Below are positions 21,901 to 34,988 of a DNA stretch of 64,000 bases, piece by piece; within the stretch, counting starts at the first letter, position 1; each line of letters begins with the position of its first letter. This DNA is from Climacium dendroides. Lineage: Eukaryota; Streptophyta; Bryopsida; Hypnales; Climaciaceae. The DNA is taken from NCBI GenBank assembly GCA_950106755.1, contig OX467084.1, positions 3,906,001-3,970,000 of the forward strand, read 5' to 3'. The notes under the pieces are model-generated. The model searched no databases. It was not told the origin of the DNA and saw only the letters and a list, made by a program, of their open reading frames with translations. A program made the translations under genes and the position numbers.

Positions 21901-22051
21901 GCCTGAAAGGCTTACTTTACTAACATTTGATGAGTATGAAATGTGGATAAGTTGTTTTTATAATGAAACATATTTTCCATCATGAATCCTCGAAGAATAT
22001 GGGATAATTTGAAGATGAGAGCTTGATTGTTCATTGTCAAAACATAGAAAT
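18995..22051. other. AT-rich non-coding part of block A
   Basis: No gene seen after the AP2 stop. Positions 21,157-21,166 (TAGTCTTTAC) are the intact, empty counterpart of the transposon insertion site in block B. Confidence 0.6.
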
Positions 22052-23100
22052 CGATCGCAGATGAGCATAGGTGATTGCAAGTAACACTTGTACTTTTTGT
22101 TGCGTTTTTCAATACTACTCATGAAATCATTAAAAGTACTTTAAAATTAGAGAACTAATTTTTTTAAAATCTTAAAAATATGACTTATGTATATACCTCT
22201 AAAATGAAGGTTTTCATTAAAGGAAATGTGTAGGAAAATTCTCTAAGTAAGAGAATTTGAAATGTGCCAAAGCTCAAGAAAATAGGACTTGTGATTCAAA
22301 AATTACTTAAAAATAGTAAAAATAAGTAAATACAAAAAATAAAATGTGGAAATTTTTAAAAACTTTTTGAAGATGGTCATTCACCAAAAAACTTACAAAA
22401 ATAATATTTTATATGTTTCAAAATGCAAGCGGAAGTAAGCTCTCTTCATAGACCTCCACACCACACAAAATTAATTATGTTTAAAAAACCTTAAGTGAAA
22501 AGTTGTATTTATATGTAAGGAAGAACTCCATATAATTTTCTTGATGTAGGGTATATGAAAAAGGTACTCAAAAGTACTAAAAACCTCCAAATTAGCAAGT
22601 GTGACATTTATTTTGGGCCTATTTTTGGATAGTAAATTATTTTTGAAAATTATCAAAAAATGAAGGAAGTTGTAGGATAGTCATGAGTACCTTCCTTGTA
22701 AATCTTAAATCATTCGGAGTTAAAACACAAAAGTTGTGGCCAAAAACAACTCAGCCCACAACGTGTGATAGAAAATAGTACAAGTGTTTCTTACAATCAC
22801 CCACATCCTTAATACATATGCTACTAATTCTAATTGAAATCAACAAAATTACTTTAAAATCTCATTAAACTCGGTATGGTCCCAAATTTGCATCAGCATC
22901 ATTAACTACAATCACATTTGTGTAACTGTTCATATACCAAATTCTAAGCTGCTATCAAGTGAAAGTACTTTAGGTTCACCAATCGCAGACTGACCCATCT
23001 CTAGCTAGCACCCGCTTCAATTTCTAACCCTGCCGCAACATGTCAACTAATATTCCATCCGCCTGAACGAATTAATGAGTACTTCCATCTCGGTCTAAAC
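22052..23100. other. AT-rich DNA, nothing recognised
   Basis: No splice-supported frames, hairpins or repeats of note; composition as in the surrounding AT-rich DNA. Confidence 0.5.
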
Positions 23101-23147
23101 CTTGAGCTCCTCAATCAAACCAGCTTGTGAGGGTGATCTGTCCTTAA

Positions 23148-23573
23148 TTACACGCTCCAAATTGCCCGCAACAACAGTTCCAAATGCGTCAGGAATTCCC
23201 AGTCAAAGCGTTTTCTCTCATCGTCGAAGGCTAGCTCCAAAGCAGCAGACAAGACGCTCAAGCCTTGAAGACGATCCAGCACTTCCCGCGTCACCTGTGC
23301 AGTGAAGGGCTCGTTCACCGGATTGATGAGGCTCATGCCACCTCTGAGTGGTTGATTTATTGTACGCCTGGGAGTTGCAATGGGAGGCGGATTGGGGAGT
23401 TGAGGGATTGGGGCAAGACATGGCTGGGCTTGGCCTTGGGGACGAACTGACCCTTGCACGCAGAGCAAGCAGAATAACTGACCGGTGGAAGACCTCACTG
23501 GCACGGTCGGCGGGGTGACGGAGCAAATGCTGCAGCCGTACCGGCTTGAATGGACTCGTGATCTCCCGTCCAT
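23148..23573 (-). CDS. Hypothetical protein, 141 aa
   Basis: ATG at 23,573 lies just after a good 3' splice site (CGACTTTTCAG, - strand), so a 5' UTR intron is likely. The base composition is clearly higher in GC than its surroundings. The product has a Cys/Pro-rich N-terminal half (PQLPNPPPIATP) and a helical C-terminal half (EVLDRLQGLSVLSAALELAF, then LTHLELLLRAIW). I recognise no domain. A frame on the other strand is shorter and lacks signals. The same context (acceptor just before ATG) is seen in the 117-aa genes of the palindrome arms, but no sequence similarity is evident. Confidence 0.4.
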   Translation of the reverse strand: MDGRSRVHSSRYGCSICSVTPPTVPVRSSTGQLFCLLCVQGSVRPQGQAQPCLAPIPQLPNPPPIATPRRTINQPLRGGMSLINPVNEPFTAQVTREVLDRLQGLSVLSAALELAFDDERKRFDWEFLTHLELLLRAIWSV

Positions 23574-23899
23574 CCAAAATGGATATATACCTGAAAAGTC
23601 GATTTCTTTATAATTATGTGGTCACCAGGTGCAGAGCTCAAAATTGTGACAATCAACAGCAGAAAGCTCTAAAAACTAGGACTGGGTGAAGATTAAGGGT
23701 TCATGTCTTTGAATATGTGACTAATTATCTACCCGAAATGACCGAAATTGGCGTTCTGACTTCCTGATAGTAATCGACCCATGAATTTTGTAATACTCGG
23801 CGCTTCAATCGGCAGTACTACGTACAGAACAATGGTGTTGATTGCTACCCGAGCTTAATTAAGTTTCAAAATTTTGTTCAAAACTTCCTGTTTGTGAGT

Positions 23900-24230
23900 A
23901 ATGTACGCTCATAATACCGTTCGTGCAACTAGGCGAGGAAATCCACCTCAGCGAACTCGATCTGCAGATAGAGCCACCATAAGTTGTAAATAGTATTCTT
24001 CCTTCGTTCGCTGACTTTAATCCAGCGCAGGGAATCTACCTTAGTCCAATATTTAGGAGAATGAAAGCATCCAATACATCTAAAGCCCAGACGGTCGACC
24101 TGAGAATTAGTTAAATCCATGGGAGTCATGGCCTGGGTGAAGAATATGTAAAGCTCTGAGCTCTTCCAGTCTCGGTGGTGGGGTTTGGCCAAGTACCTAG
24201 ATAGGCCAAGAGCGAAGCTGGCCTAGTCCG
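23900..24230. repeat. Old diverged copy of the AP2-upstream region
   Basis: GGGAGTCATGGCCTG (24,121) and the following AAAG-TCTGA-CTCTTC and TTTGGCCAAG match 60,105-60,175 in arm C (and its mirror in arm B) with many changes, in the same orientation as arm C. This is a fourth, much older partial duplicate. Confidence 0.55.
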
Positions 24231-24696
24231 TCTCAGTTTTTTTCGGTTGACCACCGCGATATAACATCTAACACACCATGCAAGACATTGTGTGGATCCC
24301 TGCGTCCCTTTTATGGGCAAATTCTTAAAATATATCAAGAGGGTTATTGCGACAAACACAGTGTCAGTGGTTTTTGTAGCGTTTTGAATGGTACACCTGG
24401 TTTTTCCCGGGAGTACTATATAAGCATAGAAAAATTTTCTAAGTAGGAGAACTAGAAAAGAGCAAACTCTCATGAAAACAAGTACTTTCACATTTTCATT
24501 TGTAAAAAATGAGAAAATCAAGTTTTTTTAAAACTAAAAATTTTCCATGTGGGAAGAATTGATAGTGATGAGATTTCACCAAAAGAATGATTTGAGAATC
24601 ATCTTCAAATCTTCAATGTTTAAAAATTGTCTGAAATGGAAGTGTTGTTTGCACCCATATGGGTGACATAAAATTATATATTTTCAAAGTTCCTTT

Positions 24697-24729
<33 letters not shown>

Positions 24730-25062
24730 TTTTCTACTATGCAAATAGACCACAAAAGTTTCAGCCCTAGATCATTAAATTTGGAGACTCTTAACATAAG
24801 GAAAACTCCTAACCCTCAAAGAATGACAAATTTTAAAAAATTTTAAATTTTTTTTTTTAATTTCTAAAAAATGAAGGATTTGATTAACATCAAGTTAAAC
24901 ATTTGGAATTCAATAGAAATTTTATGTTCATTGAACTTATGCTTCAAAAGTTATAGCTAATGACAAGATAGTCACTCACATTACAATAGCAAAATAATAG
25001 AACTAATATTTGTTGCAATGACTTAAGAATATTTGAGAATGATTGAAAATATTTAATAGTAA

Positions 25063-25096
<34 letters not shown>

Positions 25097-28000
25097 TTAT
25101 TTGTTTATTTCTAATATTTTATTTTATACCATATACATTTTTTGGTTCTTTGAAAGATAACCTTCCTATAATTTTGACATGTACATTTAGAATCCTTATT
25201 TGCCAACTTTGTCCTACAACTATAGTAATTCATAGGATTTTTGATGTGAATGTTGCTGTCTTTTGAATGCATAGTGAGGCAAAGGTTACATGTGACAATC
25301 AAAACAAATTTAAATATTTTTTTTAATTCCCACACCCACCTCCACAATCCAAACCTAACTCTAGCCCTAACCACCACCCTATTTGTAATTTTAGAGTTCT
25401 TCCATATCAATCTAAAATTACAATATGCAATATCCCATATTAATCTAAAATTATAAATTAATTTTAGATTGATATGGGATATTCCATATTGTCATATTTG
25501 TATTCATATTATATATATTTGTATACATCTTCCATATCCATTTTCATACCCATATTTGTATTTGTATCCATACCCCAAATCAATGGCTTCGGGATTGGAT
25601 TCAGTTTTTTTCTGTGAGTAGATCAATGGTTTGTATTTTTTGAGAATTAAAAGGGGGGGATTAATCAAGAATATGCTATTTACATCTTTTCAACAAATAG
25701 TAATTCATAGAATTTCTTAATTTCTTAAGTAGAAATGTAGCTTATTTTTCTAAGTTGAAATCAAGACTTTCAAAGTAATAGGGTGATTGGAAAAAACATC
25801 AAGACTTTGACTTGGTTGGATTTTGAATAGTACTCATGACTTTTTTTCTTGAGTACTTTAAAACTAGTAATTAAAAAAATAAGTTTCAAATTAAAAAGAT
25901 ATGGCTAACGTGTACACCATTAAAATGAAGGTAACTACCAAAGGAGATGCATAGAAAAAATCTCTAAGAAAGAGAACTAGAAAAGTGTCAAAGGAGACCA
26001 TCTCTTCCAAATTTAAGCTCAAAATTCATTTTTTTGGGTTACTAAATAGTACTCAAGTCCCTCAAATTAGCAAATGTGACATTAAATTGGAGTCTATTTT
26101 TAAACAATGATTTTTTAATTAGACAAGGTATATAATAGTCATGACTACCTTACCTACAAATCTTGGGTCATTTTTGGAGTTAGAATGCAAAATTTATGGC
26201 CAAAAAACAAATTAGCATGCATGGTGTGACATAAAATAGGACAAGTGTTTCTTGCAATCATCCAAAAATCAAGATGAACTAAGGTGTCGTTTAGGGGTTA
26301 AAGATTGCATCAAAATTGTTCTAATTTTTATGCTTTCAATTGATCTTTGCATGACTTAAACCTCCCTCAAATTTATGAGGTGTGAAAATTATTAGACATT
26401 TTATTTCAAATTCATAAGCTCTATTTCTTGAAAATTTCTTCTCAGTCTAGATTTTTTTCTCATCAAGTTTATTCCTCACTTGTTGCGCAAGCCTCAGGAA
26501 TGCGTCAATCTGTGCTTTAGTGACAAGCAAAAAGTCACTTCAGAAGCCAATATTTAGGGTACTTTAGCATGCTACCATCTACCACTAAATATCTTATGCA
26601 CCATAAGATGTTGAGATAAATTTTTTATAGTAAAGTAAAGGAGGTATGGTCTCATTGATAAGATGTGAGAAGGAGTGGTGTAAAAGTATTTCTTTATGTA
26701 AAGTTTAATGTTCTTCATGAATCCTCAATGATATCAATGGGATAAATTGAAGCAAGGTGAGAGCTTAACCACTCTAGAAAAATGTAATAATAATTGTGTT
26801 CACTATAAAACTTCAAACCTCATTTAAACATTATAAATCACCTTATTTTAATCCCTAAAGAACCAAACAACGTTTTTTGGCAACATAGCGATTTTGGGCA
26901 GCTCACTACAAAAGTACAAATGGAATTTTCATTTTTTTTCATTGAAATTTTCACACAATATGTGCCCGAGGAGTAGCTTTAAGGCCCAAAAATTTCCATA
27001 ACCTTTGACTACATGGTTAAAAATTTATTGTATGATATGTAGTTTTCTAACCTTAAGAAGTGCAACTGCCCAATTTTTTGCAAGGACAAAAAAAAGATTT
27101 TTGTTACTTCAAACGCTAATATCTTGCAATCTAAACAGTGAAAATTTTTGAAAATTTTTCTCCATATTTTCAAACCAAATTAATTTAAGATCCTATGGTT
27201 AGATGTATCAAAATGATTTTCTTTCAAAAATTTGGTACTTGTACTAGAGATGGCAGTTTTGGAACATTTTTGGTGAAAACATAGGCAAAATCTTTTAGGG
27301 GTTACTTAAAGTTTTATCTATTCAAGAAAAGTGGTAAATCAAATTAAATTTCACATTTATAAATCTTTTTGTAATTTAGACCTTCAATATATTTTATGGA
27401 CTTAGTGCAAGAACAATAGGGAGGAACATTGTCTTATGTCATCTTTGAACTTATCCATGATTTTTGCAAATTAGAAGTTCCAAATCACAACAATTTTTGG
27501 AGGTAATATATATCTTCATACATCACAATTTTTTAATGGTCAAATTTTGAAATAAATAGTGATTTATAGTGCTTAAATGCAATTTGAAATTCTGTTGTAA
27601 ATACAGTTAGTTCATTAATTTTGACTTCACTATGAGTAGTTGAGTTCTTATATGTTCAAATTTAAGTATCTCACATGCAATGTGGTACCTCTTACAATCC
27701 TATTGTCCTACTTCTATAAAGTACATACCCCTTCTTCACATTTTTAAATCAATTTTAAGCCTACAAGAAATTAAATTAAATTCTTCAAAAACAATCTTCT
27801 TCAAATGAGTATAAATCTATATTAATTTATTTAAGTGTCTTTAGTATACTTGAGAAAGATAAGGGTCATTGCAAGAAACACCATTCATTTTCTGTAGTGT
27901 TTTGGTAAAATCTACATTTCAAAACCAAAATACTATGAGTATTGGGAGTATTAAGTAGTGGAACAATCTTAGCCATTGATTGAAAAAATTGACAGCTAAA

Positions 28001-29844
28001 AGTACCGTTGCAACTACTTGCAAGTATTGAAATAATATTATGGGAAAAAAAAAGATAGATTATCACATAAAATAGAAACAATGAGGTATAAATTAATAAT
28101 AAATGAAAAATCATGAACAAAAAAATCTCAAAATTGTCCATTTGAGAATATTTGATAGTAATCAAATTTCACCAAAAAAAATGTAGTTGACACCTTCTTC
28201 AATGTTCAGAATTGCCTATGCAAGGGAGCCCTATTTGCATAAATTTAGAGGATATAAAATAATATATTTTTAGATGCCCCTTGGTAGGCATAAGCCCACC
28301 TAATGTGGGAATAAACCACCAAAATTTTAACCCTAAATCATTCAATTTGAGTACTCTGAACATAATAAAACCCCTTAAATTTCAAATGTGACAAATTAAC
28401 AAAATTTAATTTTAAATATAAAATGATTTTTTTAATTTTATAAAAAAAGAATCCAATGACCATCAAGTTAAACATGTCCAATAGGAATTTCATGTTCTTA
28501 GGACTTGAGATTCAAAAGTTGTACAAAAACATAACAATATTACTTCAATTGTGATGAACAATAGGACCAATGTTTCTTGCAATGATCCATGACTATTATT
28601 TTGGAGATAATAGGATGATCTCAATTCATTCATTTTTCCACCTTGTATTTGATCATTAAATCCTATTTCCTTAATTAAAGTGAGTATTTGGAATTGAATA
28701 TTTTTTACACTCACGTAGTATTTGTATTTTTAAAAACTCAATATGTAAACTAAATCAATAGAGACATAAAAATTGTAAAATGAAAAATGAATTGACATCA
28801 AAAAAAATTTACAACTTGTCTTTATTCTTTCACTCCAATAATGGACGTGCTTGAAAGATCATATTTTTACATTTGAACTTTGAAGGTTTATTTAGGCAAA
28901 TTTTAAATAGATGATGGATGTAAAAGTGTTTTCTTATATATGAAGAATTCACTAAATTGTATGATATATTTATTAGATATGCAACTTTTGTATTTTATAT
29001 AGGGATCATTTGCATTAAAATGGATTAAAGGATGGCTTTTGTAAAAATTATATCAAATTAAAAAGACCAAAAATTTAGGTAAAGATCAAATTTTAAAAAA
29101 TTAAATTTTAAAAATGTTGGATTGAATATATATTAAAAAAAAATCTCAATATATATGTAAAATTGAAACACCTATGCATAGTTTTAAAAACCCATACAAG
29201 AAATTTTCTCCAATTAAAATTAAAATTCATTTGTAGTTTGTGTTTTTTTTCAACAAAAAAAATTAAAGTTTTTATTAAAAAAAAAAACAAATTTGGGTAG
29301 CTTGTCCATGATACATGTATTAAATAAAATCATATAAATAGTTTTTTAATGCTATTATTGTCCTCAGAGAATATTCATTTCATGACTATATATAATTAGA
29401 TTTTTTGTTTAAAAGACTACAAGAATTTTTTGCATTATTTAAAATAGATTATATCCCTTGAGATTGGATTAAAATATATTATAAGTGATTATAATCAAGG
29501 CCTTATAATATGGGAGTTGTGTACCCAAGATACATTTCACATTACAACTACCTATATCTTAATACAATAAAAAAGAACTAGTTTCTCACATGGAGTTCAG
29601 TTGAATTTTTCATATGATTGGTGTTCAATTGGAGTTTTTCAAATTAAATGAGATTTCTTCATTTAGTGTTTATTTGAACTTTGTCTATACAGAACTCAAT
29701 GAAAGATTTTAACATGATGTTAGATTTGTTATTTTGTCATGGACACTCAAGTTCAATGAAGTATTTTCACAGTCTGTAAACAATGTGCAATGCTTTACCA
29801 CTTGTTAGATTCACATATTATCAGTTGAATGCAAAAGGAATGGA
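24231..29844. other. Long AT-rich gene-free stretch
   Basis: No coding region found in 5.6 kb. Contents: (TA)n at 24,699-24,727 and 25,065-25,092; a 25-bp-armed hairpin at 25,429-25,483 (24 of 25 pairs); dispersed repeats shared with about 14.7-14.9 kb (27,120-27,290) and with 55.5-56.05 kb (26,700-26,850). Confidence 0.55.
25429..25483. repeat. Hairpin, 25-bp arms
   Basis: AATATCCCATATTAATC... (25,429-25,453) pairs with 25,459-25,483 around a 5-nt loop, 24 of 25 positions. Preceded by another partial copy of the arm at about 25,402-25,420. Confidence 0.65.
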
Positions 29845-29944
29845 ATTGAGGAGGTACTAGTGATTCTAGAGTATTTAACAGGCACAAATGGGAAATTGAG
29901 GAGGTACTAGTGATTCTAGAGTATTTAACAGGCACAAATGGGAA
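29845..29944. repeat. Perfect 50-bp tandem duplication
   Basis: The unit starting ATTGAGGAGGTACTAGTG occurs twice head to tail with no difference, directly before the MITE at 29,940. A recent duplication, or slippage linked to the insertion. Confidence 0.8.
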
Positions 29945-30257
29945 ATTTCGTTAAAATGGTGGCATTCCATGTGCCATTTTCAGACCGCCTGCTCTGAATT
30001 GTAAAAGTGACATCTAGGATAGGTATAGTTTTTAGGAATCTCGGACTTTTATAGATTTAATAAATCTTTGACTTCTATAGATTTTAGACCATACGATTTG
30101 AATTGTAAAAGTAACATCTAACACAAGTATAGATTTCAAACATCTAAAAATGGTATGGATTTAAGACATCTATGACGTTTGTACACTTCAGACCGCCCAC
30201 CTTGAATTGTAAAAATTGCCAAAGTAGAGGAATTTCACCATTTTAACGATATTGACC
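29940..30257. mobile_element. MITE with TTCGTTAAAATGG ends, second copy
   Basis: Starts GGGAAATTTCGTTAAAATGG and ends with the complement of GGTCAATATCGTTAAAATGG; 318 bp. Holds family-1 dyads at 29,979-29,998 (TTCAGACCGCCTGCTCTGAA) and 30,187-30,206. Inverted relative to the copy at 15,733-15,979; the repeat continues outward to about 30,414. Confidence 0.6.
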
Positions 30258-31560
30258 ATACAACTTTAACTATTTGAGAATATTAATTCAATGGATTGAA
30301 ATTTATAATAAGAGTAGACACGAGTATTCATTTCATAAATTTAAATTAGTTGTTTTAATATTTTGAACTTAATTTTTTATTATGAACTATAATTAATGTA
30401 GTAGAGTATGTTGATTTAGTTTTGGTGGTTTGGAATATTATTGATGAGTACTTGTTCTACACAGTTTAGAGAGTCTTTTTTTTTCATGCCTTTTGAAATA
30501 TGGAAAAATATAGTTGTTGATTTGTATAGTAAATGAATATAATTGTTGAGTTATTACAAATGGAAATATTTTATTCTAATTTATTTTTAATTTATTTTTA
30601 ATTATTTTTATAATTTATTTATAATTTATTTATAATTAAATGCCAAAATATTTATTTATAAGATTTTATACTTATTAATTCTCCTACTTAAATACTTAAA
30701 AATTATTCTGTATTTGATATCTTTGGGATGTAATTCTTAAGGTCTAAAAATGTTATTTTGTTTTTAATGTTTTTTAAATATTTTTTTTTGTGAAGTACTT
30801 TGAATTTTGAAAAAGAAATGTTGAAGCAAAACACAATAAAATCAACAAGCCTTACCTATAATCACCCCTACATTTCTTGTCGTTTTTAAGATTTTGAATA
30901 TTTGATTTAAGAATTTAAAGACCAATTTTTGAAGCTATATAATTTTATACCATAGGCAATACTATGGGGTGCTATTTTGTGAGCTTAGGATCATGAGTAC
31001 ATGAGCTTAAAGGAATATATATGTATGTTATAGGCATCAATGTTATAGAAACCTTTTATGATTTATTTATAGGTTACCTATGTTATATTGTAAGCATCTT
31101 CAATGGTTATAAGATATCTATTTATATGTAATTATGCTCAACTTATAAGCTCACATTTCCATGTCCACATACTAGCATTGTTGAATTTTTTTTAATGAAA
31201 TTTTGTCAATTATAGATTCAATGAATGTTTGATAAACTAACAACAAGTTCTACTTGTCAAAATTAAAGATGTTTTAGGTCAAATTTGAATTCTAGGTCTA
31301 ATTGAATGGTAGAGTCTCGATTGACTATACTTTCACCTAATGTAAAATTATAAATTATTTTTAATTGAATTTAAAGAATGGAGACGTGGCACTCTCTCGT
31401 TGGCTCTTGGTGGCTCTTGTAGAAATTCCATTCTATGAAGATTGAGAATGACTATTCTTTTCCTCCAAAGGTGAAGAATGGGCATGAAGAAGATTTAGCA
31501 AGTAAAAATTTCACCTAGCATTCACCTCACGTGCCACTTTAACCCTAGTACTACTTTCAT
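30258..31560. other. AT-rich DNA with a possible transposon-end relic
   Basis: At about 30,963 GGGGTGCTATTTTGTGAGC closely matches the left end of the 15-kb transposon (GGTTGCTATTTTGTGAGC), and GTGAGCTTATAAG appears on the other strand near 31,155. It may be a small non-autonomous relative. No genes seen. Confidence 0.4.
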
Positions 31561-32518
31561 TGCAAATCTCTTCATTATCGCAATTAATTGCATCACTACA
31601 ATCAATTGCATCAATACTCATAGTTAACTGCATCAATACTAAAATTCAAATAATCAAGGCATTTTTTTTTTAGCTTATTGGTAAACTTCAAACATTGGAG
31701 TCTATGATTATTTGGTCAAACATCAAAGTCTTCTACCCTAAATAGTTACTTCATTATGTCATTGAAAAATAAATGGAATTTTTAATTTTAATTTATCAAA
31801 AATTAAGTCACATATTTTCTACAAGTCTTAGGAATCCCAAATATGTACTTAAAAAATCTGAAATTTTCTCTACATGTGTATATTTATTACATTTGGTATG
31901 TCAAACTTGGTGTGGATGAAAAAATCTTTATCAACTTGTTGTGAATGAATGATCTTTCATTACAAAGGGTTGTAGATACTAGATAAGAATTGAAATTTCA
32001 AAATTGAGAAGTTGATGGGTAGTCTTTGTCCTGAGAATAAAGCCAAAAATCATAATATATTCAAAAAATATAATATTTGAAGTGTCTTGAGATCAAAGCC
32101 AAAAAAATAATATTTGAACTTTCTTTCTACTAGATCAACCAAAGAATCGTAGTCTTTTCTTTCTCTTCTATCTAAATGATGCTCATTAAAGTGTAAGTGG
32201 ATGCTTGCATAGTAAATGTGTCAAGTCACTCAAGTGATGCACATCAAACCTAATTCTTTTTTGGTCGAAAATTATTAATACAATTTTTAGATCTAGATTA
32301 AAAGTACCTTTTATATTATGCAAGAATGAAATACAAATGAGTGACTTCTAAATCCTTCAACGGCTAGATATATGAACACAATTCAAACTTGATATGGGGC
32401 TTGATGATTATATCATGAATCATCTATGCAAACGTAGTGACTCAACAACAAATAGTGGGGTTGACCCAAAGTAGTGAGCGTGATCACATAATCCGAAAGT
32501 TCCCACACTTGCCACGCC

Positions 32519-32674
32519 ATGGCTACCAGTGACAAGAAGCTGCACTGGCGCAAGGATCAGCAACAACTCTATCAACACCGTGCTCAACCAGTGCTTTGCT
32601 GTCTCTGCAATGATTTTGGCGTGAAGGATTTCAAGGATTCGTTAGCAAGCTTGGCACTTAATTTCGCGGGTTAA
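32519..32674 (+). CDS. Small hypothetical protein, 51 aa (left arm)
   Basis: ATG in strong context (GCCACGCCATGGCT), 51 codons, GC-rich against AT-rich surroundings. Starts MATSDKKLHWRKDQQQLYQ and contains CCLCNDFGVKDF. No domain recognised. The identical copy is in the right arm on the other strand (62,813-62,968). It could be the first exon of something longer; no donor was clear. Confidence 0.4.
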   Translation: MATSDKKLHWRKDQQQLYQHRAQPVLCCLCNDFGVKDFKDSLASLALNFAG

Positions 32675-32756
32675 GGAACACAGCATAAGAAGACTCCAAA
32701 TAAAAGTCTGAATCAGGTAAGACTAAGTCGCTAAGAGAATTGAATATTGGACATAC

Positions 32757-32875
32757 CGATATTGCAACAGGGATTTGCAAATTTAGACTTTGCCACAACA
32801 GGCACGGTAGCTCTTCGCTCATCCTCGCTGATAGTGGCTTGCAGAAAGTTTTGGGCTGCATTCATGTTCAAATAC
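32757..32875 (-). CDS. Isolated candidate exon (left arm)
   Basis: Mirror of 62,612-62,730: TTGATTGCAG|GTATTTG before and AATATCG|GTATGTCC after. Encodes YLNMNAAQNFLQATISED and VPVVAKSKFANPCC. Family unknown; may belong to the same transcription unit as the 117-aa gene. Confidence 0.35.
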
Positions 32876-33359
32876 CTGCAATCAACCAAAATCAATTTTA
32901 ATGCCATCATTGACATAATCTTAAGTAATATCTTGGAATTTACACATTCCACCTCCACTTCATTCAAAATATAAAAGCAGCTGTTAATATGGGGTGACAG
33001 TATTCTTTGATCGGTTCTCTGAACAACCTGAGTAATACTATCCTTTCACACTGAGACATGAGACCGAAATCTTTACCTGAGCTATATATTTTCTGGCCTG
33101 AAATTAGAGCTTGGTGAAGATATATCATATGTCACAAGTTTTGGTTTGTTGAATGTCGCCAATTTAACGGAATGGAAGTGTAGGGCAGTCGAGCTGCCAA
33201 ACCATCCTGAAGAGATACAATCCAGTACCATCCAATACACGATTTTGGAACACGTACTTAAATCTCTAGCTGCATGTATCCCAGTGTAGCTACATTCAAC
33301 GGATAGCCTAGCTACTTGTGTATATGATTTGCAACAGTAACTGTCGCAGGAGGTACTAA

Positions 33360-33713
33360 TCAGTTGCAAGAATCCTCGTCGTCCTCCTCCTGGATCAACT
33401 GGAGACCGGTCACATCCTCGAAAACAGTGCGAGCGAATTTCCAAGAACGCATCACCCCTTTGCCAAATGCTGCAGCCATGAGCAACGGAAAGTCGGAGCT
33501 CCCGTCCGCAATCTCGACCGTCTTCTTCATCGCATTCACGGCACGACGGGATGCTCTCCGGTCCGCCTTGCTGATTCGGCGTTGCTGCCTGATCGATCGT
33601 TCATTCCTGGTGGATCGTTCATTACCGATCAACAGATTCTGCCCACGAAGTGTTGAAGCTCGATTTGCGGCAGGTCTGTCACTTCCATTCTCCATGGACC
33701 TGGAGGACGACAT
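33360..33713 (-). CDS. Basic hypothetical protein, 117 aa (left arm)
   Basis: Mirror of the right-arm gene at 61,774-62,127. On the - strand a 5' UTR intron (33,754-33,913; CAG|GTAAGT ... TTTTGCAG) precedes the exon with the ATG. The N-terminal half is Arg/Ser-rich (RQQRRISKADRRASRR), the middle is helical, and the end is acidic (EEDDEDS). It could be a nucleic-acid-binding protein, but no domain is recognised. The 140-codon frame on the opposite strand is treated as its shadow. Confidence 0.5.
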   Translation of the reverse strand: MSSSRSMENGSDRPAANRASTLRGQNLLIGNERSTRNERSIRQQRRISKADRRASRRAVNAMKKTVEIADGSSDFPLLMAAAFGKGVMRSWKFARTVFEDVTGLQLIQEEDDEDSCN

Positions 33714-34988
33714 TGGCCCTCGTCCGCGATCGATCCAGCGAGCAATTCAAGCGCTGCAAAATGAACAATCAACGATATCAACATGACTTATCAACAGTAA
33801 TTGAAGGTCTTCGGGTGCTGTCAATGGCTCTAACCGGCAGAAACTCCCGTGCAGCTAGCAAACAAGTGATCTAGTAAACTGAAGCTAGAAAATGGACTGA
33901 AGGTGGAACTTACCTGAAGCATGGGCCGGAGGAGGGATCTGGAGCAGTTCGACCAATACAGCGCCTTCGGAGCCCAAATCGCAAATGATCGAATGCATCA
34001 GTCAGCCAGTCGTTGGAAAGCTCTTTTATTTGACTTCCCAACTGCCGAGAACATCCACTACTTCTCGCCTTGAACCTCCTGTCGGCATTAGCCTCAATGA
34101 CGAAACCACGTACCGAGACTGAGAAAAACGGTCACCGTGACACTCCAGCACACCTGCACAAGCATTAATTTTAATGGATCCTAATACTTCCGACCTGACA
34201 TTGCATTTTTATTCTGTTAGTTCCTTTCGAGTCAGTTCATGCATCCTCTCCTTCAAGCAATGAGGTCGATTTGCTGCACGAGTCTACGTTCCCTTTGAAC
34301 GCTTTTCATGCACTAGTTTAGACCTAGCTTCTCGAAATTGTCATCTACATTTTGGCAGACTTGATGACTGTGGTAGGTGTGATAAGTATATGGAAAGCAG
34401 AAATACCATTTGCATGAAATAACTTTACGAAGCACTCATGATGCAAAAGAACCAGAAACATTACATTTAATGTAATTTAGTTTTCATGATTATTTGTATC
34501 AAAATGCATGCAGAAAGACGACACTCACTTTGAAAATAAGTTGTACTCTGTGTTAGATATGCATGTACACTTCATGTACTCTAATTACAATTGAGCTTAA
34601 TTACTAATATTTAGTAAACATAAGGGATCTGCACATCATTGAACAATAGACAAATTCCACTTTTTCAACACACTTGGATTTATTTAATCGATTCCCTACA
34701 ATTCTCAGAATATTTATGTTCTTCCAGAACACACCCATACTGTAAATGAAATCCACCTACTGTAGGGGACATCGAGTCTCTTCAAAGTCAACTAAATTGA
34801 TTTGAAGAGCCAAGCCAACTGAGTTGAAATTAAATCCGCCAATTTAACAAAACTGCCCGGTCAATTAGAGACAGTGAGGGTGGTGAGCAGATCGCAGATT
34901 GGAAGCTCTATTCCCCCTCAAAACTCAACCCAGTGCTGCAGTTAATGAACTCCGGCCATAGCCGCGATCGATTCAACACCAGGATTAG

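Larger units (their letters stand above)
16895..22051. repeat. Segmental duplication block A
   Basis: Matches 35,420-39,676 directly (offset 18,513, then 18,520 after a 7-bp indel near 17,050), and continues beyond as 54,696-55,578 on the far side of the transposon. Also matches 56,404-60,060 inverted. Scattered substitutions separate A from B and C, while B and C share the derived bases (for example near 19,727 and 19,754). Confidence 0.9.

Noticed and set aside
15583..30414. Calling the whole inverted-repeat-bounded segment a single transposon
   Set aside because: No target-site duplication and no transposase inside; kept as inverted repeats only.
33364..33786. 140-codon frame antisense to the 117-aa gene (mirrored at 61,701-62,123)
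   Set aside because: The opposite strand has the ATG in an exon after a good 5' UTR intron and a more protein-like composition; only one is likely real.
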